Position numbers and translations under genes: made by a program. The notes under the pieces are model-generated. The model worked only from the letters and a program-made list of their open reading frames with translations, ran no database searches and had not been told where the DNA came from. DNA of 11,338 bases from positions 1-11,338 of the forward strand of contig JAGQJJ010000061.1 of the NCBI GenBank assembly GCA_020430675.1, in the 5' to 3' direction. The DNA is from Myxococcales bacterium (GTDB lineage Bacteria; Myxococcota; Bradymonadia; UBA7976; UBA1532). Position 1 is the first letter of the stretch, and the number at the start of each line of letters is the position of its first letter. This document shows, one piece after another, positions 1 to 6,791 of the stretch.

Positions 1-894
1 CTTCTCGGGCAAGAAGCGGCTGAAGACGGGCGGGCGCTTGCGCGGGGCGAAGAGCTGGCGCAGCAGGGTGATGCCGTCTTCCGAGGCGAGCACGCGCAGG
101 TGGCTGTGCTTCGGGCCGATATGGGCGGCGACCGCGGGCAAGAAGCGGGCGTAGAAGTCGATGGTCGAGGTGGCTTCGGCGGGCAGGCCCAGGGCGGCGG
201 CAGCGGCGCCGGCGGCGACCGCGCCCGTCCAGGCGAAGAACTGCGGCGAATCGTCGGCATCGCGGAAGGCCTCGCGCCACGGGCGGGTGCCGGCGAGCGT
301 GGGCGAGGTGTCGCTGAGGAAGGCGCCGAAGCCTTCGCGCAGGGCGGCCTGCTCGTCGGGCGGCACCAGGAGCACGGCCGTCCAATCACCCCGGCGGCCG
401 AACATCATGCGGGCTTCGCCGAAGACCAGGGTCGAGATGGGCTCGCCCGCTTCGACGGTCGGCTTGACGCCGGAGCGCTTCTCGATGAAGGCGAGCAGCT
501 TGCCCTGATCGAGCACCTTGAGCAGCGCGATGCCTTGCAGCGAGGGCCCGGCGTGCACGCGGTCGTCGGCGGTCAAGGCGACGCCGGCGGCCGCGTCGAT
601 GCCGATCGAGGCCCAACCCTCGGCCGAAGCCGGGTCGAAGCCGAGCGCCTCGATGCGTTTGGCGGGATCGGCCAGCGCTTCGGGCGGGATGGGCAGTTGG
701 TCGCCCATCACCGCCAGAAGCGGCAGCGCCCGCGTGCCGAGCACGTCGAGGTGCTGCACGCCGGTCACGCCGGGGCGATGGGCCTCGGGCAGCACCTTGC
801 CCACCGGCGGGGCGACGCCGCCGCCGCGACCCAGAAACCACCAGACGCCGAGCCCCGCGCCGACCAGCACCAAAAGGACGAGCACCTTTTTCAT
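1..894 (-). CDS. Membrane-anchored protein of unknown function (C-terminus beyond window edge)
   Basis: The frame is open from an ATG at 894 to the window edge (298 codons, no stop seen), so the C-terminus is missing. A good Shine-Dalgarno GGAGG (901-905 on the plus strand as CCTCC) lies 6 nt before the ATG and fixes the start. The protein opens with MKKVLVLLVLVGAGLGVWWF, a Lys-Lys pair followed by about 17 hydrophobic residues. There is no lipobox Cys, so this looks like an N-terminal membrane anchor or uncleaved signal and the rest should be exported. The body contains 'LGFDPASAEGWASIGID' and 'GVALTADDR', which loosely recall secreted DUF3352-type proteins of unknown function; I cannot confirm that. 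The gene follows the GH113-like gene by 55 nt on the same strand and may be co-transcribed with it. No catalytic motif was recognised. Confidence is high that it is a gene and low for any function. Confidence 0.85.
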   Translation of the reverse strand, partial: MKKVLVLLVLVGAGLGVWWFLGRGGGVAPPVGKVLPEAHRPGVTGVQHLDVLGTRALPLLAVMGDQLPIPPEALADPAKRIEALGFDPASAEGWASIGIDAAAGVALTADDRVHAGPSLQGIALLKVLDQGKLLAFIEKRSGVKPTVEAGEPISTLVFGEARMMFGRRGDWTAVLLVPPDEQAALREGFGAFLSDTSPTLAGTRPWREAFRDADDSPQFFAWTGAVAAGAAAAALGLPAEATSTIDFYARFLPAVAAHIGPKHSHLRVLASEDGITLLRQLFAPRKRPPVFSRFLPEK

Positions 895-949
895 GAGCAA
901 CCTCCAGTGATCCGGCTCGATAACAGATGGCGGGCGCGGGGCAAAGCCC

Positions 950-2308
950 TCAGCGCAACGACCATGCTTGCGCCGCAATGGCCCCGGCCAATCTCTGCGC
1001 GAGCAGCACAAAGCCGTGATCGGCGTCGCGGTTGACGTAGGGCGGCGGCAGCACGACGGCAAACGGCTCGTACTGACGCTGTTCGGGCTCGGTGGTGATC
1101 TTCCAGAGCGAGAAGCCGCGCAGCGCGGGGAAGTCGCCGCCTTCGACCAGCTTGATCAAGGCGGCCAGGGCGCGCAGGCGTTCGCCGGGCGCTTCCGGCT
1201 GGGCCGACCACCGCACGCAGGTCAACGTGGGGTTGGTGGGGTCGCCGGTTTCGATCGGATCAACGCCCGCATAGGCATAGGGGCGCACGGTGGATCCGAG
1301 CTGGCCATGCCAGCCCAGCTCGTGGAACAGCACCGGGCGGTCGACCTTCTGCGCCACGGCTTCAATCTGCGCGATCGCGGCGCGCCAGCCGGCTTCGAGG
1401 CGCGCGTCGAGCGCCGCGTCGGACGTGCCCAAGGTGCTCAGGGGGAAGTATGAGGTGACCGCGATCAAGTCGAGCGCGTCCCAGAAGCCGACCTCGGCGA
1501 ACTGGTCGTAGTTGGCGCCATAGCCGATGGGGCCGGGGAAGCGCTGGCGCACCGCGATGATGAGCTGGCGCCAGAACGCCTCGTAGCGGGCGCGGCGGGC
1601 CGCGAGCGCTGGCGGCATGGCGGGCCCGACGCCGCCGCGACGGGGCAGGAGGCCGGTGACGCGCGACGTCCAGCGGCGGCGCACGGCATCTTCGGCTTCG
1701 AGGAAGGCGCGCACCTCGTCTTCGCGGTCGCCTTGCTGGCCGGCGCAGCCCGCCCGGCGAGCCAGCACGGGCTCGGTGCGGTCGGGGTCGAGGTGCCAGC
1801 CATACAGCGAAGGCAGCGTCGAAGTCGGCGCGGTGGCGGTGAGCGAGTTGAGCTCGTGGCCGATGAGCAGCACGTCGACGCCCATCTCGGCGGCGCGGTC
1901 GGCGCCCCAAAGGATGAAGGCGCGGTAGCGGGCAAACCAGTCGTCGAGGGCGGCATCGTCTGGCCAGATCATGCCGTGCCAGAGGTGCCGGTTGCGCGGG
2001 CGAGCGTGATCGAGCTTGGTGCGCAGGACCATCAGCGTCTGCAGGCCCTGCGCGCGGGCGGCCGCGACCTCGCGATCGAGGGCGGGCAGGTCGCGGAAGA
2101 CGGCCATCGTGTAGTCGAGGTCGGCCGAGTCCCAGTCGCCCTGCTCGGCGTAGAGCGTGACCTGCACGGTGTCGAGGCCCGCGCCGGCGACAAAGCGGGC
2201 GAAGCGGTCCTGGTCGGGCTCGTTGATGGCAATGCCGCCGGCCATGGGCGGCACGACGAGCGGGGGGGCCGCCAGCGCCGTCCAGAGCAGGAGGCTGCTC
2301 AGCGGCAT
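950..2308 (-). CDS. Secreted GH113-like glycoside hydrolase (TIM barrel)
   Basis: The protein has 452 residues from the ATG at 2308. This start is preferred over an in-frame TTG at 2410 because it begins directly with a signal-peptide-like stretch (MPLSSLLLWTALAAPP) and the upstream extension is Arg-rich and unlike a real N-terminus. No clear Shine-Dalgarno precedes it. Barrel-like landmarks are 'DTVQVTLYAEQ' (46-56), 'LLIGHELNSL' (147-156, candidate acid/base Glu152), 'PIGYGANYDQF' (260-270), 'LIAVTSYFPL' (281-290), 'RPVLFHELGW' (324-333, candidate nucleophile Glu330) and 'LRGFSLWKITTEP' (396-408). The order and the two strand-end Glu residues match GH113, whose characterised members are beta-mannanases. 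Substrate and activity here are inferred. A stretch of roughly 80 residues (160-240) between the two catalytic segments looks like an insertion. Cys188 and Cys364 could form a disulfide. It lies between the ligase gene and the membrane-anchored gene, with no visible functional link to the ligase. Confidence 0.85.
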   Translation of the reverse strand: MPLSSLLLWTALAAPPLVVPPMAGGIAINEPDQDRFARFVAGAGLDTVQVTLYAEQGDWDSADLDYTMAVFRDLPALDREVAAARAQGLQTLMVLRTKLDHARPRNRHLWHGMIWPDDAALDDWFARYRAFILWGADRAAEMGVDVLLIGHELNSLTATAPTSTLPSLYGWHLDPDRTEPVLARRAGCAGQQGDREDEVRAFLEAEDAVRRRWTSRVTGLLPRRGGVGPAMPPALAARRARYEAFWRQLIIAVRQRFPGPIGYGANYDQFAEVGFWDALDLIAVTSYFPLSTLGTSDAALDARLEAGWRAAIAQIEAVAQKVDRPVLFHELGWHGQLGSTVRPYAYAGVDPIETGDPTNPTLTCVRWSAQPEAPGERLRALAALIKLVEGGDFPALRGFSLWKITTEPEQRQYEPFAVVLPPPYVNRDADHGFVLLAQRLAGAIAAQAWSLR

Positions 2309-2531
2309 GAGGCGTCGGACGGTGGGTTCACAGCGCTGCGCCAGTCCGTTGATTCGCCAACCGCGCCGGACGCGCGGTCGCTGGCAAGGCCAGGAGCCGC
2401 GGCGAGCCAAGGCGTCGTCGAGCCGGTCAAGGCCCCGACCTGACGGGGCGAAGGCCGGTCGCGCCGCGACAGAACGCGGCCAGCGGGGTCGCGGGCAGGC
2501 GCCACGGGATCAACGGCGCCGCGCACCGCGG
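2309..2531. other. Intergenic region between ligase and GH113-like gene
   Basis: These 223 nt lie between the ligase stop and the signal-peptide start of the GH113-like gene, the longest break within the lower minus-strand series. It holds a 6-bp GC hairpin (2463-2468 pairing with 2475-2480, loop ACAGAA) with no T-tract, so it is not a convincing intrinsic terminator. No strong promoter hexamers were seen. If the GH113-like gene has its own promoter, it should lie here. Confidence 0.4.
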
Positions 2532-3986
2532 TCAGTTGACTTGCTGCCAACCGCGTTTGACGTTGGCGGCGAGCAGTTCCTCGGCGATCTGTTCGGCCAG
2601 ATCGAACGTGGGCGCCAGGCGCACCTCGCGCTGCAAGGGATCCTTGCGGCCGGGGCTGTAGTCGGTGAAGTGCACCACAAACGCCGGGTAGCGCGGGTCG
2701 GCGTCGGCCTTGTTCGTGCGCCACTGCACCAGCTTGCGCACCGCGGTGCCGCCCTTGCCGGGTTTGATGTAGACCTCGCGGCGCAGGATTTCGCTGCGCG
2801 GCAGGTCGACCTCTTCGGCGTGGCGGTCGAGCGCGTCGACCGCGACCCGCTCGGTCAGCTGCGCGATGCGCAGATCGACCGCGTCGAGCGCCTTGTCGGG
2901 GCGTTCGCGCACAAAGACCGGGTGCAGAATGCTGACGCCGGGCATGGGGCGCACCGCGTGCCAGCGGTCGTCGCCAAACTCGGCGACCATGCGCTGGATG
3001 GCGCCGCCGTCAGGCTCTTCGGCGAGGATGTCCGTGACCTTGATCTCGAGGATCAGCGCGGGGCGCACGAAGCGGTAGAGGGCGCCGTCGTGGCTCGCGT
3101 GGCGGAAGTCGGCGACCGTCGTGTGCGGCGAGATCGCCGCGAACATGGCCTCGCGGGCCTCGGTGCCCATATTGCCGCAGCTGCCGATGAGCTGGAGCTG
3201 GCCATCGGCGCGCATCATCGCCAGCGCCATCGAGCGGATGCGGCCCGGCTCTTCGATGCGCTCGGTGTAGCCGATGACCACCGCGTCGAGGGTGAACGTG
3301 GGCTTGAGCTTGTAGATGCGGCCATCGGCGCGGCGCAGGACGAGGCCCTCGGCCTTGCCGCTGGCGACGAGGTCGTCATACAGGGCGCGGATGGCGGCCG
3401 CGCCCTCCATCTCGACCGTCTTCATCGGCTGAACGCGCTTGCCGCCGGCCAACAGGCGACTCAGCGTGGCGTGGCGCTCGCCGTACTCGCCGGCGGCCTC
3501 GGGCGTCTGCTCGTCGCCGCCTTCGATCAGGTCGAAGGCCATGAAGCCCATGCGGGCGACCTCGGCATTGGCCTCGCCGCCCATCGCCGTCGCCAGGTCG
3601 TCATGGCGCGGGCGGCCGCCTTTGCGCACCGCAAACAGCTCGCCGGCCAACAGGGTCAGCCCGCGCATGCGTTTTGCCAGCGCGCGGGCCTCGGCGAGCA
3701 GCGGTACGTCGCCGTAGATCACCCGGCCCCCAGGGTTGCTGAGGAAGACCTCGCCGCCATCGGCCACCAGGAACCACAGCTCGCCGTCGACCTTGGGCTG
3801 CACCCAGAGCGGACCATAGGGCGAGCGCGTCTCGATCTCGTCGCCGCTCATCGCGCGGTAGCGTTTGGCCACGGCGCGCTTGAAGCCGCGCAGGCGGGCG
3901 GCCAGGTCGGCGTCCTGCAGCGCGCCGAGCGGGGTCATGAAGCCGCCGCCCAGCGGGCGTGCCTTGCTGGTGTCGTAGCGGCTCAC
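2532..3986 (-). CDS. ATP-dependent DNA ligase with C-terminal extension
   Basis: The protein has 484 residues and should seal nicks through an enzyme-AMP intermediate. Superfamily motifs appear in order: motif I 'KVDGEL' (65-70, adenylated Lys65), motif III 'LLAGELF' (112-118, Glu116), motif IIIa 'FMAFDLI' (148-154), motif IV 'EGLVLR' (213-218), motif V 'YKLKP' (225-229), an OB fold starting near 'DAVVIGY' (234-240), and motif VI 'HPVFVRERPDK' (355-365). Motif I normally reads KxDGxR; here the final Arg is Leu70. Only about 55 residues precede the core, so the large N-terminal DNA-binding domain of LIG1-type enzymes is absent. Residues from about 386 to 484 form an extra domain ('VRKLVQWRTNK', 'VVHFTDYSPGRKDP') that I do not recognise. 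The start is a GTG overlapping the previous gene's TGA (GTGA), with GGGGAGG 7 nt upstream, so translation is probably coupled. No Ku, polymerase or phosphoesterase is adjacent. Whether it acts on DNA or RNA is not settled by sequence, but motif VI favours DNA. Confidence 0.92.
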   Translation of the reverse strand: MSRYDTSKARPLGGGFMTPLGALQDADLAARLRGFKRAVAKRYRAMSGDEIETRSPYGPLWVQPKVDGELWFLVADGGEVFLSNPGGRVIYGDVPLLAEARALAKRMRGLTLLAGELFAVRKGGRPRHDDLATAMGGEANAEVARMGFMAFDLIEGGDEQTPEAAGEYGERHATLSRLLAGGKRVQPMKTVEMEGAAAIRALYDDLVASGKAEGLVLRRADGRIYKLKPTFTLDAVVIGYTERIEEPGRIRSMALAMMRADGQLQLIGSCGNMGTEAREAMFAAISPHTTVADFRHASHDGALYRFVRPALILEIKVTDILAEEPDGGAIQRMVAEFGDDRWHAVRPMPGVSILHPVFVRERPDKALDAVDLRIAQLTERVAVDALDRHAEEVDLPRSEILRREVYIKPGKGGTAVRKLVQWRTNKADADPRYPAFVVHFTDYSPGRKDPLQREVRLAPTFDLAEQIAEELLAANVKRGWQQVN

Positions 3987-4417
3987 GAGGCGGCCTCCCC
4001 TGCCCCGTCGGGGCGTTTGAGCTCCATATTGCTCAGGTGCAGCAGCAGCTTGTAGCGCTCGCCGTCGACCCGGCCCTCAAGGAAGCCGCGGCAGGGGGTG
4101 CCGTTGGTCTGGAAGACGAGCGGCTGCTTGCCGCCCTCGCCGCCGCCGAGCATCACCATCTCGTCCTTCTCTTGAAGCGACCTGGCCATTTCGAAGAGGT
4201 AGTCATAGGTCACGCCGTCGACGTGGCGAATCTGAACCGTGCGCCGGAAGACAAAGCGGCGGCAGACCTCGGCGCGCGGCATCTTGCGGCCCGTCCAGCG
4301 CACCGCGCGGCTCTCTTCGTTGATATTGGCCTCGACGTCCACGGGCGGGCGCCGCGCGCGCTCGGCGCCGTCGGGGCCGAGGAGGATCTCGACGACGCTG
4401 GGCGGGGCGTAGAGCAC
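3983..4417 (-). CDS. C-terminal fragment of the TAG-interrupted gene (about 144 aa if restarted)
   Basis: The frame is open from the codon after the TAG (4453). The first usable start inside it is a GTG at 4417, which has no convincing Shine-Dalgarno, so efficient independent translation is doubtful. The fragment begins 'MLYAPPSVVEILLGPDGAER' and ends 'HLSNMELKRPDGAGEAAS'. Its last codon overlaps the ligase start. If it is not translated, coupled translation of the ligase would depend on the ligase's own GGGGAGG site. Confidence 0.5.
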   Translation of the reverse strand: MLYAPPSVVEILLGPDGAERARRPPVDVEANINEESRAVRWTGRKMPRAEVCRRFVFRRTVQIRHVDGVTYDYLFEMARSLQEKDEMVMLGGGEGGKQPLVFQTNGTPCRGFLEGRVDGERYKLLLHLSNMELKRPDGAGEAAS

Positions 4418-4453
4418 GTCGCCGGTCGAGGTCAGGTAGATGGTGTCGGTCTG

Positions 4454-4699
4454 CTAGATGCGGCGGCCCACGGTCTCGAGGTCGATCTCGGGGTCGCCGT
4501 CGATCAGCGCCTGGGCGTAGTCCTCGCCGTGGGCGGCAACGAGGCGGGCGTGCAGGCCGTCTTCGGCCGCGGCCAGATAGCGCACGAAGCGCACGTCGAC
4601 GTCGGGCAGGCCCGGCCGCGGGCCCGGCGGGGCGCGCAGGCCCTCAAAGCCCACGGTGGCATCGCGTCCGGCGGCGTTGCTCAGGTGAATCTTGCGCAC
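4454..4699 (-). CDS. N-terminal fragment of the TAG-interrupted gene (81 aa)
   Basis: This is what ordinary translation would make before the TAG: 81 residues starting 'MRKIHLSNAAGRD' and ending 'DLETVGRRI'. It has a GTG start with GGAGG 9 nt upstream, 24 nt after the stop of the 201-residue gene. It may be a stable short product, but it lacks the more conserved-looking C-terminal part. No signal peptide or membrane segment is visible, so it should be cytoplasmic. Confidence 0.6.
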   Translation of the reverse strand: MRKIHLSNAAGRDATVGFEGLRAPPGPRPGLPDVDVRFVRYLAAAEDGLHARLVAAHGEDYAQALIDGDPEIDLETVGRRI

Positions 4700-4723
4700 T
4701 GCTGCAATCCTCCGCGCGGGCGC

Positions 4724-5329
4724 TTAGAACATCTCGAAGTCGAGGTCATCGTCGTCGGCCTCGTCTTCGTCGGCGAATGGCTCGACGACCGGCTGCTCCA
4801 GGGCGCACCACTCGCTGGTGACCGGCTGACCGATGAGGGCGAAGAGACCCTCGGGGTTCTGCACCAGGAAGCCAACGGAGGGGTTCGAGCCGGGGCGGTA
4901 GTTGAACGCAAAGCGCACCAGGGCGCCGCCGGCGAGCGCGGATGCGAGGCCGGCGTGCAAATCGACGGCGTCGAGGGCGTAGACCGAGTTGACCACCGCG
5001 TCGAGCAGCGCTTCGGGCGAGACCACCTCGGCCGGTTGCGCGACGCCCAGCGTGGACTCGCTCTTGGGCGCCACCGCACCGTCGGGCAGGATGCCGACCA
5101 GCTCGCCCACCGCCACCCACCGACCGTCGGGGGCAAAATAGCCCTGCGCGGCCATGCCTTGGCGCACCAGCAGCGCGCCGTCGGCCGTCAGCTCCGCGCG
5201 TTCGCAGGGTCGGTCGTCGGCGTCGAGGGGCACGCGACGCCGCACGCCGTAGAGCTTTGCGCGGTCGATCTTGCTGAACGCAAAACGCGAGGTCTGCCCC
5301 GCATGTTCGACGACGATCTCTCTGGCCAT
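4724..5329 (-). CDS. Unrecognised 201-aa cytoplasmic protein with acidic Phe-ended tail
   Basis: The start is the ATG at 5329, giving 'MAREIVVEHAGQTSRFAFSK', preceded by a GGGGGAG stretch. An in-frame ATG at 5347 would add six residues. Upstream of that the frame runs into the lipoprotein gene on the same strand, so longer starts are rejected. I do not recognise the family. The N-terminal half (about 1-90) has a basic segment, 'KIDRAKLYGVRRRV' (20-33), and alternating hydrophobic strands. The middle includes 'SPEALLDAVVNSVYALDAV'. The C-terminus is strongly acidic and aromatic-ended ('DEDEADDDDLDFEMF'), reminiscent of the partner-binding tails of single-strand DNA-binding proteins (acidic run plus terminal Phe); that comparison is by eye only. 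No signal peptide or transmembrane segment is visible. The gene lies 22 nt after the lipoprotein stop and 24 nt before the TAG-interrupted gene, so it belongs to the unit that includes the ligase. Its role is unknown; nucleic-acid metabolism is inferred from position alone. Confidence 0.85.
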   Translation of the reverse strand: MAREIVVEHAGQTSRFAFSKIDRAKLYGVRRRVPLDADDRPCERAELTADGALLVRQGMAAQGYFAPDGRWVAVGELVGILPDGAVAPKSESTLGVAQPAEVVSPEALLDAVVNSVYALDAVDLHAGLASALAGGALVRFAFNYRPGSNPSVGFLVQNPEGLFALIGQPVTSEWCALEQPVVEPFADEDEADDDDLDFEMF

Positions 5330-5351
5330 GGCTCCCCCGTCGGGCATCAGT

Positions 5352-6776
5352 TCAAGGCGAATCGGGCACCGGGCAGCGCACCGTGCGCAGAAACAGGCCC
5401 GAGGAGTCGATGTCGGGCGTGGCGGGATCGACCAACCAGCCAACGCGCACGTCGTCTTCGCGCACCACGGCGCGCACGGCGCCCGCGCCGGTGCTCAGCT
5501 CGCCGATGGCCCAGGACGGCCCCCGGCGCTCGGCGTCGGCCGAGAAGATCTGCGCGGCGACCTGCACGCGATCTCCCACCATGCCGGTCTCGAAGCTGAG
5601 CAGGCTGTCACCGCGCGACACGATCGACAGGCGCGTCTCGGCCGGCACGCCGGTGCGGACCACCTCGCCGCCCAGTTCGAAGCCCGCGCCGCCTTCGCCG
5701 AGGAAGAGGCGGTGCACCCGGGTGCCCCAGTTCTGGGCGCCGCGGATGACCCCCCCGAGCAGCAGCCACCGCCCGACCACGGGCTCGGTGCGCGTTGGGC
5801 CGGCGGTCAGGGCCAGATCGGCGAGCGGGCCGTCGAAGGCGACCGTGTCGGGGCTGAGCGCCAACGCCGGAGCGCCCTGCGCGTTGGCAAAGAGCTGGCC
5901 GACATGCACCAGCGCTGCGCCGGCGTCGCCATCGGTGACCGGCACCGCAACCGCGACCCGGCGGTCGCCCACGGGTGCGATCGCCGGCCCGGGCGTCTCG
6001 GCATAACTGAGGCCGGCCGGCCCGATCGCCACCTCGGTGATGCGCTCGGCGCCGGCGGTGACGATGATGGCGCGCAGCGTGCGCCGGCCGTCGCCGCCGC
6101 GCGCGGTGTACAGCAGCACGGCTTCATTGGCGCTGGTGGCAAAAGGCGCGAGCGCGAGGGGGCTCGGCGTATCGACTTCGACGGTCTGGGGCTGGGCGTT
6201 GGGGTTCGACCAGACGAGCACGCGACTCGAGTCGGGGCGCCGCTCGATGGCCGCGGCGATGAACGAGGTGCTGGTGGCGACAAGCACCGGATCATCAAAC
6301 GTGGCGTCCGCTTCGCCGACGTGCAGCAGCGTATGCCCGTTGGGCGCGGTGGCCAGGAACAACGCCGGCCGGGGCCCGGCCTCGCCGCCGTCATCGTGCA
6401 TCGCGCGCCAGATGACGCCGAGGTCGACGCCGCCGGCCACCAGATCGGGCCGACCCGGGCCGCCGAGCGTGTCAAACCGCACCGGCGCGCCCACGGCGAC
6501 GCAGCGACAGGCGTCGCCCTCGTCGGTCACGGTATCGAGATCGTCGTCGATGCCATTGCAGGTCTCGGTGCCGGGGGCGACGCCGTCGTCGGGGTCGACG
6601 TCGGGTCCGTCATCGTGCCCGCGGTCGATCGTGCCGGCTTCGCCGCTGGTGACCAGGGTGCACTGGCCACCGATGCATTCGCGCCCGGTGGGGCAGTCGG
6701 CGCCCGAGCCGCAGTCATCGGGGAAGGACGGCAGGCAGCCGCTGAGAAGCAGCGCAGTGAGCAGGACGGCGCGCAT
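5352..6776 (-). CDS. Cysteine-rich surface lipoprotein with MopE-like CNGIDDD motif
   Basis: The 474-residue protein begins MRAVLLTALLLSGC, a signal peptide with a lipobox (LSGC, acylated Cys14), so it should be an envelope lipoprotein. A first cysteine cluster, C22-C28-C34-C39 ('CGSGADCPTGRECIGGQC'), is a small disulfide-type module frequent in myxobacterial secreted proteins. A very acidic linker follows (about 51-66). Then comes 'ETCNGIDDDLDTVTDEGDAC' (71-90) and C92, which resembles the MopE-type putative metal-binding repeat (CNGxDDDCDG..DE). Here the usual second Cys is Leu80, so only one imperfect copy is present. Residues from about 95 to 474 are rich in short beta-like segments with repeated hydrophobic/Gly patterns, possibly a beta-propeller. 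I see no catalytic residues. The gene starts 15 nt after the TerB-like gene stop and is co-oriented with the genes that follow. A functional link to the ligase is doubtful; co-transcription may be incidental. Confidence 0.9.
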   Translation of the reverse strand: MRAVLLTALLLSGCLPSFPDDCGSGADCPTGRECIGGQCTLVTSGEAGTIDRGHDDGPDVDPDDGVAPGTETCNGIDDDLDTVTDEGDACRCVAVGAPVRFDTLGGPGRPDLVAGGVDLGVIWRAMHDDGGEAGPRPALFLATAPNGHTLLHVGEADATFDDPVLVATSTSFIAAAIERRPDSSRVLVWSNPNAQPQTVEVDTPSPLALAPFATSANEAVLLYTARGGDGRRTLRAIIVTAGAERITEVAIGPAGLSYAETPGPAIAPVGDRRVAVAVPVTDGDAGAALVHVGQLFANAQGAPALALSPDTVAFDGPLADLALTAGPTRTEPVVGRWLLLGGVIRGAQNWGTRVHRLFLGEGGAGFELGGEVVRTGVPAETRLSIVSRGDSLLSFETGMVGDRVQVAAQIFSADAERRGPSWAIGELSTGAGAVRAVVREDDVRVGWLVDPATPDIDSSGLFLRTVRCPVPDSP

Positions 6777-6791
6777 CGAGTCGGGGCGTCC

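Larger units (their letters stand above)
3983..4699 (-). pseudogene. 238-codon conserved-looking gene interrupted by in-frame TAG
   Basis: One continuous reading frame runs from a GTG at 4699 (GGAGG 9 nt upstream) to the TGA at 3983-3985. It is broken only by a TAG at codon 82 (4454-4456 on the plus strand as CTA). Both halves share the same frame, codon bias and protein style, and the sequence right after the TAG reads sensibly ('QTDTIYLTSTGDVLYAPP'), so this is almost certainly one ancestral gene. I do not recognise the family. The C-terminal half has segments that look highly conserved: 'AVRWTGRKMPRAEVCRRFVF', 'QIRHVDGVTYDYLFEMAR' and 'FQTNGTPCRGFLEGRVDGER'. A single base change from CAG, GAG, AAG, TGG, TCG, TTG or TAC/TAT would explain the stop. 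Alternatives are a sequence error or leaky readthrough. Reassignment of TAG is unlikely, because infA and the 7430-7762 gene terminate at TAG. Its stop overlaps the ligase GTG start. Confidence 0.8.

Noticed and set aside
2463..2480. Intrinsic terminator after the ligase
   Set aside because: The hairpin has only 6 bp and no following T-run; such GC palindromes are common by chance here.
2157..4055. Very long open frame on the plus strand opposite the ligase
   Set aside because: It lies antisense to a gene with all ligase motifs. The translation is rich in Arg, Ala, Gly and His with no domain, as expected of an antisense frame in very GC-rich coding DNA.
4454..4456. TAG read as pyrrolysine or another sense codon
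   Set aside because: TAG ends infA (9245-9247) and the 110-residue gene (7760-7762) normally, and no pyl genes are in view. Only a genome-wide check would fully exclude it.
2532..5329. LigD/Ku end-joining locus
   Set aside because: No Ku, primase-polymerase or phosphoesterase motif is present in the ligase or its neighbours.
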